NCBI GenBank assembly: GCA_964480425.1
Contig: CAYZPY010000059.1
Location: 1 to 14,274 of the forward strand
Origin: CAYYMD01 sp964480425
GTDB lineage: Bacteria > Planctomycetota > Phycisphaerae > SM23-33
Direction of reading: 5' to 3'
Length of the DNA stretch: 14,274 nt
Shown: positions 1 to 5,357 of the stretch, piece by piece
Layout: the number at the start of each line of letters is the position of its first letter
Position numbering within the stretch: position 1 is the stretch's first letter
The notes under the pieces: generated by a model
What the model was told of the DNA's origin: nothing
Database searches by the model: none
What the model saw: the letters and a program-made list of their open reading frames with translations, nothing else
Position numbers and translations under genes: made by a program

Positions 1-99
1 TACCCGGAGACGATTACACCTTACACCAGCGCTCAGTTTTTGGGGACAAGCTCAGGCCCTTCGGAGATGGGGAAGAAAAATGACCGTCGTCGTCGATAA
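1..99 (+). CDS. 3' end of an unidentified gene (partial)
   Basis: The frame that is open from the first base ends at a TAA at 97-99. Its 32 codons read like real protein (starting YPETITPYTSAQFLG, ending in a short arginine run), but the fragment is too short to assign. The next gene starts at 80, inside its last codons, in the +1 frame. A run of five A at 76-80 lies exactly where the two frames meet. The two reading frames could therefore be one gene split by a single-base indel, or two translationally coupled genes. The convergent DNA methyltransferase downstream makes a restriction-endonuclease subunit one possibility, but no nuclease motif is visible. Confidence 0.4.
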   Translation, partial: YPETITPYTSAQFLGTSSGPSEMGKKNDRRRR

Positions 100-331
100 G
101 CCCTTTTTTGAAGCGATGGGTCCGATGCATGCAGTCAGGGATATTTCAAACTGTGACATAGCATGGTTTGTGGTTGATTACGTCGAAAACGAAGAGGTGT
201 CTGTAATTCGACAGAGCCGAATGGTCTTAACCACTCTTGAACGCGCGGTTGAGGGTCTTACTGCCGGGAGACCCGTAAGCAGGGAACGATTTGAAGAAAG
301 AATCAGGCAGGCACTTCTTTCGCACACTTAG
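80..331 (+). CDS. Small hypothetical protein, possible C-terminal part of a restriction enzyme
   Basis: An 83-residue frame whose ATG is preceded by GGAG (63-66) and GGGGAAG (69-75), a usable ribosome binding site. It contains a hydrophobic strand (DIAWFVVDYV, residues 27-36) and a charged helical C-terminus (TTLERAVEG, then RERFEERIRQAL). No family is recognised with confidence. The start overlaps the preceding frame by 20 bases, and the end overlaps the convergent methyltransferase gene by 29 bases (303-331). Joined to the frame before it by skipping one base in the A run at 76-80, it would make one continuous protein. Facing a D12-class methyltransferase is a common arrangement for a type II endonuclease gene; that role is inference only. 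Its base composition is lower in GC than the housekeeping genes to the right, as is the methyltransferase's. Confidence 0.55.
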   Translation: MTVVVDKPFFEAMGPMHAVRDISNCDIAWFVVDYVENEEVSVIRQSRMVLTTLERAVEGLTAGRPVSRERFEERIRQALLSHT

Positions 332-1199
332 ATTTCAGAGCCCAGTTCAAATCCCTTGATATTAGAAGTTCGCGCTTCTTGATATTCAGCCGTCCCATCA
401 TCACCACGCGCGCGGTTTGAAAGCTGTAAGTTCGGGCCAGTGATTTTATTTCTTCAGTCTCGTCGTAGGTCATCAGAAACGGCCCCTGCGCCTTGCTCAC
501 CAGGTCGAACAAGGATGCGTTATCGATATCCGAGTATGTGTATAAACGGCGTCCGGCGACTGTATAGGGCGGATCTATAAAGAAAACGGTATTTGTTTTT
601 CCGTAATGCCGGCGGATGCAATCAAACCCGTCGCCTCTGACAAAACGAATCCTATCGCTGTGTTTCGCTACGTTCCTAATCCTTTTGGCGAGAGTTTCGG
701 GATACCAGCGGGACGATATGCCTTTCCCGTTTTCACCGTTTTTAGTTAGACTGGCGCCGGGCGCCATTATTCCACCGTGTTGCACCCTGTTCCTGAGTAA
801 AGCGCGGAACGCACTGTCAACCGCGCTTCCTCCTTTCGAGCCGAGAATTCTTTTAACGTTGTTTACAGTGCATTCGAAATCCAGTATTCGCTCAGCCAGT
901 TTTTCCGACCCGCCGTTCAGCATTGATTCCCAAACCGAGGCCACACGCTCATCCTTTTCGACGAGCAGCACTTTATCCGCCAAATCTTCGAATGCCACGG
1001 AAAGACCGATAATCCCGCCCCCGGCGAACGGCTCGACGAACTGCACGGGTCTGAATCCGAGATTGGCAAGCCATGTGCGTACGTGCGGGACCAGCCAGGT
1101 CTTGCCTCCCGGGTACCTGAACGGGCTTCTCTGGGGAACGGTAGATACGTTGACAGCCCTGTCCAAAGGCGCGGAAAATAAATTCATGCCCTTGTGCAT
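303..1199 (-). CDS. D12-class DNA adenine-N6 methyltransferase (Dam/DpnM/MboIA type)
   Basis: Predicted to transfer a methyl group from S-adenosylmethionine to the N6 of adenine in a short DNA site. It is 298 residues, normal for the family. The order of motifs is that of the D12 (alpha) class: RYPGGK at 28-33 near the N-terminus, the AdoMet-binding FVEPFAGGG at 54-62, an acidic VEKDE at 80-84, and the catalytic DPPY at 209-212 (in FFIDPPYTVAG). The N-terminal tail is about 25 residues longer than in Dam. The ATG at 1199 has AAGGTGGGG just upstream on the minus strand. The 3' end overlaps the small plus-strand gene by 29 bases. It follows pyrH on the same strand after a gap of 171 bases, but it is lower in GC, which suggests acquisition. 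It may be the protective half of a restriction-modification pair or a solitary methylase; the target site cannot be read from sequence. Confidence 0.93.
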   Translation of the reverse strand: MHKGMNLFSAPLDRAVNVSTVPQRSPFRYPGGKTWLVPHVRTWLANLGFRPVQFVEPFAGGGIIGLSVAFEDLADKVLLVEKDERVASVWESMLNGGSEKLAERILDFECTVNNVKRILGSKGGSAVDSAFRALLRNRVQHGGIMAPGASLTKNGENGKGISSRWYPETLAKRIRNVAKHSDRIRFVRGDGFDCIRRHYGKTNTVFFIDPPYTVAGRRLYTYSDIDNASLFDLVSKAQGPFLMTYDETEEIKSLARTYSFQTARVVMMGRLNIKKRELLISRDLNWALKSKCAKEVPA

Positions 1200-1370
1200 A
1201 TCCCCACCTTACAAAGTCCATACAATCCGTCAACAAGATTTCCTAATTCACTCGATTTTATTGCCGACTACCGGATGGCGCCACGTGTCCGACATTATGC
1301 GTCCTTATGGGCTGATCAGGTCCGTCAGAATACAGATGCGGGATTACGACGCAACGAGCGAGTCAACGAG
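1200..1370. other. Spacer between pyrH and the methyltransferase gene
   Basis: 171 bases, AT-richer near the methyltransferase start. It contains the methyltransferase Shine-Dalgarno and, near the pyrH stop, a short direct repeat (GAGTCAAC at 1359-1366 and 1368-1375). On the minus strand TTGACG lies upstream of the methyltransferase, but no matching -10 at good spacing was found. There is no obvious terminator. Confidence 0.4.
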
Positions 1371-2093
1371 TCAACCGGAAATGACGGTGCCGACTTTTTC
1401 GCCGGCGACGGCGGCTGCGAGGTTGCCCGGAAGCGTCAGTTGAAAGACGACGATGGGGATTCGCCCGTCCATGCACAGCGACACGGCAGCAAGGTCCATC
1501 ACGCCCAGACGCTCGGAGAGCACCTTGCGGTAATCGAGCCGGTCGTACTTGGCGGCGTGCGGATTTTCGGCCGGGTCGCAGTCGAACACGCCGTCGACCT
1601 TTGTGGCCTTGAGAAGTGCATCGGCGCCCAGTTCGCTGGCGCGCAGGGCGGCGCCCGTGTCGGTGGTGAAGAACGGGTTGCCCGTGCCACCCGCCAGCAG
1701 CAGCACGCGAGAATTGTCCAGATGCTCCATGGCGTCGCGGCGGGTATAAGGGAGGCATATCGACGGCATGTGAACGGCGCTTAACGCCACGGCGTCGATG
1801 CCCGCCTGACGCATGGCCGACTGAAGCGCGATGGCGTTTATCACCGTGGCGAGCATTCCCATGTAGTCGGCCTCGGCCCGGTCGTCGTTCGTCACATCGA
1901 CAACGTCCCTTCCGCGGATGATGTTGCCCCCGCCTACGACGATGCCCACCTCCACGCCCATTTCGACCAGGGGCGCGAATTCCCCAACCACCGCACAGAT
2001 GCACGACGGGTCGATACCGCCGGCGCCCGGCGGGCAGAAACTCTCCCCGGATATCTTGACTATCACCCTTTTGTAAGCGGGCTTGCGGGACAT
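1371..2093 (-). CDS. pyrH: UMP kinase
   Basis: Phosphorylates UMP to UDP with ATP in the cytoplasm, as part of pyrimidine nucleotide synthesis. At 240 residues it has the usual bacterial length and amino-acid-kinase fold. Visible motifs are the phosphate-binding KISGE (13-17), GGGNIIRG (54-61), the UMP-contacting stretch ADYMGMLATVINA (75-87), and the ATP-site block GGTGNPFFTTDTGAALRASE (135-154), with KATKVDGVFDCDP following. The ATG at 2093 has AAAGGT about eight bases upstream. It is the third gene of the rpsB-tsf-pyrH run, an order widely conserved in bacteria, but here 147 bases separate it from tsf, so it may have extra regulation. Nothing looks broken. Confidence 0.97.
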   Translation of the reverse strand: MSRKPAYKRVIVKISGESFCPPGAGGIDPSCICAVVGEFAPLVEMGVEVGIVVGGGNIIRGRDVVDVTNDDRAEADYMGMLATVINAIALQSAMRQAGIDAVALSAVHMPSICLPYTRRDAMEHLDNSRVLLLAGGTGNPFFTTDTGAALRASELGADALLKATKVDGVFDCDPAENPHAAKYDRLDYRKVLSERLGVMDLAAVSLCMDGRIPIVVFQLTLPGNLAAAVAGEKVGTVISG

Positions 2094-2178
2094 GGAACCG
2101 GACCTTTCAGCAATAAATCCACGAATTACTCAAATTACTCGAATCAAGTCAAAAAACAGAATCAACAATATCTTATTT

Positions 2179-2218
2179 CGTGTAATTCCCGCCCGCCTCC
2201 GGCAGGCAGGCGTGTAAT
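2179..2218. repeat. Hairpin-prone element flanked by CGTGTAAT direct repeats
   Basis: Between tsf and pyrH, CGTGTAAT occurs at 2179-2186 and again at 2211-2218. They enclose a GC-rich core with self-complementary arms (CGCCT and AGGCG around CCGGCAGGC). The core resembles the hairpin at 13808-13826 in the metY leader. It could be a small intergenic repeat; there is no T-tract, so it is not a standard terminator. Confidence 0.5.
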
Positions 2219-2240
2219 CCCTGAGGGGCAAGTTCGTGGA

Positions 2241-3044
2241 CTACTCGCCGCCGACGGCGAAGCGCGCAAAGGAAACTATCTTCGCGTCGCCGACGATTTC
2301 CTTGACCTTCTTCTTATCGTCGCGGACGAACGGCTGCTCCAGCAGGGCGTTTTCGGCCAGGAGCTTGTTCACCTTTCCGGTGACGATTTTCTCGACGATC
2401 TGCGGGGGCTTTCCGGTCTCGGCGGCCTGCTCGGATGCAATGGCCCTTTCCTTTTCCACCAGCTCGGCCGGTACGTCCTCGGTGGTTATGCCAACCGGGT
2501 CGGCGAAGGCGACGTGCATGCAAAGGTCCGACAGCGTGCGGTCGGATATCTCGCCTTCGGCCCCGACCACCACGCCGACCTTTCCGTCGTGATGCACGTA
2601 GGCGCCCACGCGCCGGGCTCGGATCTTTATCCCGCGGGCAAAGGACATGTTTTCGCCGATTTTAGCCAGCGTGTCCTGGAGATGTTGGTTCATCTCGTCG
2701 GTCGGCTCGATTTGTCCGGCTTCCAGTTGCAGGGCCCTGTCGGCCAGCGACTGCACCATGCTCCTGAATTCCTCGTTGCGGGCGCAGAAGTCCGTCTCGC
2801 AGCGGACCTCCACCATTGCCGCCGAGGCGGCACCGCCCGTCTCGGTGGTCGCGATGCCTATCAATCCCTCGCTGGTGGGTCGTGCGGCCTTCTTTTCTGC
2901 GGTGGCAAGACCCTTCTTGCGGAGGATGTCCCTGGCGGCGTCGAAGTCGCCCCCGGACTCCTGCAGGGCCTTTTTGCAGTCCATCATGCCCAGACCTGTC
3001 TCCTGGCGCAAAGTCTTTACCATTGATGCGGTTATTTCAGCCAT
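2241..3044 (-). CDS. tsf: Translation elongation factor Ts
   Basis: Guanine-nucleotide exchange factor that releases GDP from EF-Tu during protein synthesis. It is 267 residues, slightly shorter than the E. coli protein. The N-terminal UBA-like module is clear: ITASMVKTLRQETGLGMMDC at 4-23, followed by KKALQES and FDAARDILRKKG. The core carries the signature RCETDFCARNEEF, matching the family's ETDFVA-type motif, and the later Ts domain with HVAFADPVGI. The ATG at 3044 has GGGAGA upstream. Only 12 bases separate it from the rpsB stop, so the two are surely cotranscribed and probably translationally coupled. Confidence 0.97.
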   Translation of the reverse strand: MAEITASMVKTLRQETGLGMMDCKKALQESGGDFDAARDILRKKGLATAEKKAARPTSEGLIGIATTETGGAASAAMVEVRCETDFCARNEEFRSMVQSLADRALQLEAGQIEPTDEMNQHLQDTLAKIGENMSFARGIKIRARRVGAYVHHDGKVGVVVGAEGEISDRTLSDLCMHVAFADPVGITTEDVPAELVEKERAIASEQAAETGKPPQIVEKIVTGKVNKLLAENALLEQPFVRDDKKKVKEIVGDAKIVSFARFAVGGE

Positions 3045-3056
3045 GTTCTCTCCCGT

Positions 3057-3935
3057 TCAGGATTGTTCGTTTTGTATGGAGGTAGGTTGCTCTTTTTGCT
3101 CCGTGGGCGCGGGCAGTGCGGGCGACGGGGACTCCTCGCCCTGGTCCTCCTGTTCGCCCTGGGGGGTGGATTGCTCCAGGGGCTCGGCGCGGGCGGTGGT
3201 GGGTCGGCGCGAGCGCCGGCGCGGCTTCTCGGGCTCCTTTTCCTGCTCCTGTCGCCCGGCGATGCCTTCCCGAACCCCCTTGACGAGTTCGTTCACCACC
3301 AGTTCTATGGGCCTGGTAGCGTCGTCGTTTCCGGGGATGGCGATGTCGGTCATGTCCGGGTCGCCGTTGGTGTCCAGAAGGCAGATTACCGGGATCTTCA
3401 GTTTCCGCGCCTCGCGGACGGCGATTATCTCCCTTTCCTGGTCGATAACCACCACCGCGCCGGGAAGGTTGTTCATGTTGCGGATGCCCCCCAGGTTGCG
3501 TCGGATCTTTCGCATCTGTCGGCGCAGGGCGGCGCCCTGCTTCTTGGAATATTTATCCAGTTCGCCCGCGGCCTCTATCTGCTCCAACTCCTCCAGGCGC
3601 GTTATGCGCTTGCGTATCTCGCGGAAGTTCGTCAGCGTCCCGCCCAGCCAGCGCTCCGTCACCCAGTGCATCTCGACGCCGGCGGCGGCCTGCTCGACCA
3701 CCTTGCGGGCCTGACGCTTGGTCCCCACAAAAAGAACATCCTTGCCCTGCGACACTATCCTGGAAAGGAGTTTCCTGGCCAGAAGTATCCCCCGCAGCGT
3801 CTCCTTGACGTCTATTATGTGGATAAGGTTACGCTGCCCGTATATATATTTCTCCATCTTCGGGTTCCACCGGCTGGTCCGGTGACCGAAGTGGACTCCT
3901 GCGTTAATCAGTTCTTTCACCAGTTCTGTTGACAC
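3057..3935 (-). CDS. rpsB: 30S ribosomal protein S2 with a long acidic C-terminal tail
   Basis: Component of the small ribosomal subunit, binding the head/body junction with S1. The S2 core is unmistakable: the start STELVKELINAGVHFGHRTS, then RWNPKMEKYIYG, FVGTKRQA, ERWLGGTLTNF and the late LLDTNGDPD. The GTG at 3935 is chosen because GAGG lies five bases before it and it gives the family's usual MSTELVKEL-type start; an in-frame GTG at 3941 overlaps that GAGG. The core ends near residue 227. A tail of about 65 residues follows that is rich in Glu, Gln, Pro and Ser with one basic patch (RRRSRR), looks disordered and is absent from E. coli S2. It is first in the rpsB-tsf-pyrH operon. Confidence 0.96.
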   Translation of the reverse strand: MSTELVKELINAGVHFGHRTSRWNPKMEKYIYGQRNLIHIIDVKETLRGILLARKLLSRIVSQGKDVLFVGTKRQARKVVEQAAAGVEMHWVTERWLGGTLTNFREIRKRITRLEELEQIEAAGELDKYSKKQGAALRRQMRKIRRNLGGIRNMNNLPGAVVVIDQEREIIAVREARKLKIPVICLLDTNGDPDMTDIAIPGNDDATRPIELVVNELVKGVREGIAGRQEQEKEPEKPRRRSRRPTTARAEPLEQSTPQGEQEDQGEESPSPALPAPTEQKEQPTSIQNEQS

Positions 3936-4051
3936 ATACACCTCGACTTACGGACCCGAGAATCTTCCAAAGGGTCCACCGTTAATAATACCATGACCCG
4001 GCGGCGTACAGACTCCACCCGGGGCAAGAAATTCCCGACAAGGGGCCTGAT

Positions 4052-4080
4052 AGAATAAAATTAACATTCAACAAGGTCAA
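4052..4080 (-). promoter_or_regulatory. Promoter of the rpsB-tsf-pyrH operon
   Basis: On the minus strand, TTGACC (4080-4075) and TATTCT (4057-4052) are separated by exactly 17 bases, a good sigma-70-type match (5/6 and 4/6). Transcription would start near 4045 and leave a leader of about 110 bases before rpsB, where S2 autoregulation could act. The surrounding DNA is AT-rich. Confidence 0.6.
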
Positions 4081-4309
4081 ATATTTATTGTGAAAATATA
4101 ATCGCCCCCCAAAGTAAAATACAATCCACACCCCGGCTACGCCCCACGCGGCGCGCCGTGCCCCCGCCCCCGCGCGGGCGAGGCGACGAATCATGCGCCG
4201 TATCCTGCCAATAAAGCAGTCGCACGCCCCGACGGCGGCGTATTCGACAGGCGCAGACCGTGAAACGATAAGGGGTATTTTTTGCAAGTCCTTATAAAAT
4301 GAGAATCTA

Positions 4310-4338
4310 TTGCCACTGGCACCGGTATTGCTTATTAA
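4310..4338 (+). promoter_or_regulatory. Promoter candidate for the receiver gene and groESL
   Basis: TTGCCA (4310-4315), a 17-base spacer and TATTAA (4333-4338) give a reasonable sigma-70-like site (5/6 and 4/6). The transcript would begin just before the hairpin at 4357-4381. No CIRCE element (TTAGCACTC, N9, GAGTGCTAA) was found here or before groES or groEL. Confidence 0.45.
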
Positions 4339-4356
4339 ATTAGTGTGTAATTGCTA

Positions 4357-4381
4357 TGCGCCGCCCTAAGCTGGCGGCGCA
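4357..4381 (+). promoter_or_regulatory. Perfect 9-bp hairpin in the 5' leader
   Basis: TGCGCCGCC (4357-4365) pairs fully with GGCGGCGCA (4373-4381) around a seven-base loop. It lies about 20 bases before the start at 4402, in the expected leader of the receiver gene. There is no T-tract, so it is more likely an mRNA-stabilising or regulatory structure than a terminator. Confidence 0.5.
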
Positions 4382-4401
4382 ATCGACAGGTGCAAGCGAA
4401 T

Positions 4402-4878
4402 ATGGTAGCCAGAATGCATTACGACAGGCATCCCTTCACGCTGGTGGTCACCGGCGAGGCAGAAGACTGGATGCCCGCACTGGACCGTATTATCGGTCCG
4501 CGCTGGCTTGCGCCGTGCCGGGTCGGAAGCGACGAGGAAATCATCAACGTGGTCGACAGCGGACTGGCCGACGCCGCAGTCCTGGACGACGAGGCGCAGT
4601 GGTCTTCGGACGTGCTGGCGATACTACGAATGATCCGCAGTGTGGACCAGTCACTTCCGGTCGTGGTGGTCAGCCGGCGGCACGACAGGCGCTGGCTGGA
4701 GGACGCCCTGAGACTGGCGGCGTTCAGCGTCGTTGCAAAACCCCTGGCACTGGAAGAACTGCTGCGGCAGATTCAGCGCATGATGACCCGCATGGACCGG
4801 ATCCTGAGAAACTCGCCCGGGACCGTCACCGGAGGCGCCGTAAAACAAAAGCCGCCCCGGCGGGACCCCGGAACGTGA
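4402..4878 (+). CDS. Degenerate response-regulator receiver-domain protein
   Basis: A 158-residue protein that is essentially a single CheY-like receiver domain with a short basic tail and no output domain. The fold is suggested by alternating strands and helices: FTLVV (12-16), ADAAVLDDE (57-64), LPVVVVSRR (85-93) and FSVVAKPLALEEL (108-120). Conserved features kept are an aspartate after strand 3 (D62 or D63), S91 at the Ser/Thr position, and K113 followed by proline. The acidic pair expected after strand 1 is missing: the strand runs into TGEAED instead. Phosphorylation may therefore be impaired. The start at 4402 is chosen because the family homology begins soon after; ATG 4414 is an alternative, and no strong Shine-Dalgarno is seen. 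The gene ends 53 bases before groES and is probably cotranscribed with it. Confidence 0.7.
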   Translation: MVARMHYDRHPFTLVVTGEAEDWMPALDRIIGPRWLAPCRVGSDEEIINVVDSGLADAAVLDDEAQWSSDVLAILRMIRSVDQSLPVVVVSRRHDRRWLEDALRLAAFSVVAKPLALEELLRQIQRMMTRMDRILRNSPGTVTGGAVKQKPPRRDPGT

Positions 4879-4931
4879 ACCATAAACCGATTAGTGTTTA
4901 ACCCCGAAAGTAACTGAAAAAGGAGCAACCG

Positions 4932-5276
4932 ATGACCAAAGCCGAAGTACGAAAGTCGAAAAAGAAAAAAAACACAAAAAAATCCGCACTCAAGATCAGG
5001 CCGCTCGGCGCAAAGGTCCTCATCAAGCGGCTCGAGGCGGAGGAAAAAACAAAAGGCGGAATCGTCCTGCCCGACACCGCGCGCGAAAAGCCCCAGAAGG
5101 GCTCCATCGTGGCGCTGGGCGACGGTAAACTGCTCGAGGACGGCTCGAGGGCCAATTTCCAGGTCAAAAAGGGCGACAAGGTCCTGTTCGCCAGTTTCGC
5201 CGGGACCGACATAACCGTCGAGGGGGAGGAATATCTCCTCATGGACGAATCCGACATACTGGCGATCCTGGACTGA
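4932..5276 (+). CDS. groS: Co-chaperonin GroES with lysine-rich N-terminal extension
   Basis: Lid of the GroEL folding chamber. After residue 19 the protein follows the GroES family: LKIRPLGAKVLIKR, the mobile-loop region EKTKGGIVLPDTAREKPQ, GSIVALGDG, KGDKVLFASFAGTDI and the end ESDILAILD. At 114 residues it is about 18 longer than usual. The extra N-terminus (MTKAEVRKSKKKKNTKKSA) is mostly lysine. The ATG at 4932 has a clear AAGGAG seven bases upstream, and there is no start codon nearer the homology, so the extension appears genuinely translated. It lies 81 bases before groEL on the same strand. No HrcA/CIRCE operator is visible. Confidence 0.95.
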   Translation: MTKAEVRKSKKKKNTKKSALKIRPLGAKVLIKRLEAEEKTKGGIVLPDTAREKPQKGSIVALGDGKLLEDGSRANFQVKKGDKVLFASFAGTDITVEGEEYLLMDESDILAILD

Positions 5277-5357
5277 ACCGTCCCCCGAACCCGGGCGGGC
5301 TAAGACGAAATCCGTTAAAACCACGCACTGATAATCGAAACAAATGGGAGTCAAGAG

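Larger units (their letters stand above)
3936..4401. other. Divergent intergenic region between rpsB and the receiver gene
   Basis: About 460 bases without a convincing gene. It holds the rpsB promoter (4052-4080), a very GC-rich patch with a 10-bp palindrome CGGCGCGCCG (4149-4158) and a stem CGCCC/GGGCG (4165-4180), an AT-rich stretch, a plus-strand promoter candidate (4310-4338) and a perfect hairpin (4357-4381). A minus-strand open frame covers 3982-4287, but it runs through the promoter and lacks a proper start. Confidence 0.5.

Noticed and set aside
616..1443. Plus-strand open frame opposite the methyltransferase
   Set aside because: It has no protein-family resemblance and overlaps two real genes.
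3063..3932. Long open frame on the plus strand opposite rpsB
   Set aside because: It is antisense to a certain S2 gene, its composition is low-complexity (Gly/Leu/Arg), and high GC makes such frames common.
3982..4287. Minus-strand 101-codon frame upstream of rpsB
   Set aside because: It would start at TTG, has no Shine-Dalgarno, contains the rpsB promoter and has no recognisable domain.
4312..4325. GCCACTGGCACCGG resembling part of a cobalamin riboswitch
   Set aside because: None of the other conserved blocks of the B12 riboswitch is nearby, and the sequence fits as a promoter -35 region.
4879..5357. CIRCE operator for groESL
   Set aside because: TTAGTGTTTAAC near 4891 is only weakly similar and has no GAGTGCTAA partner nine bases on.
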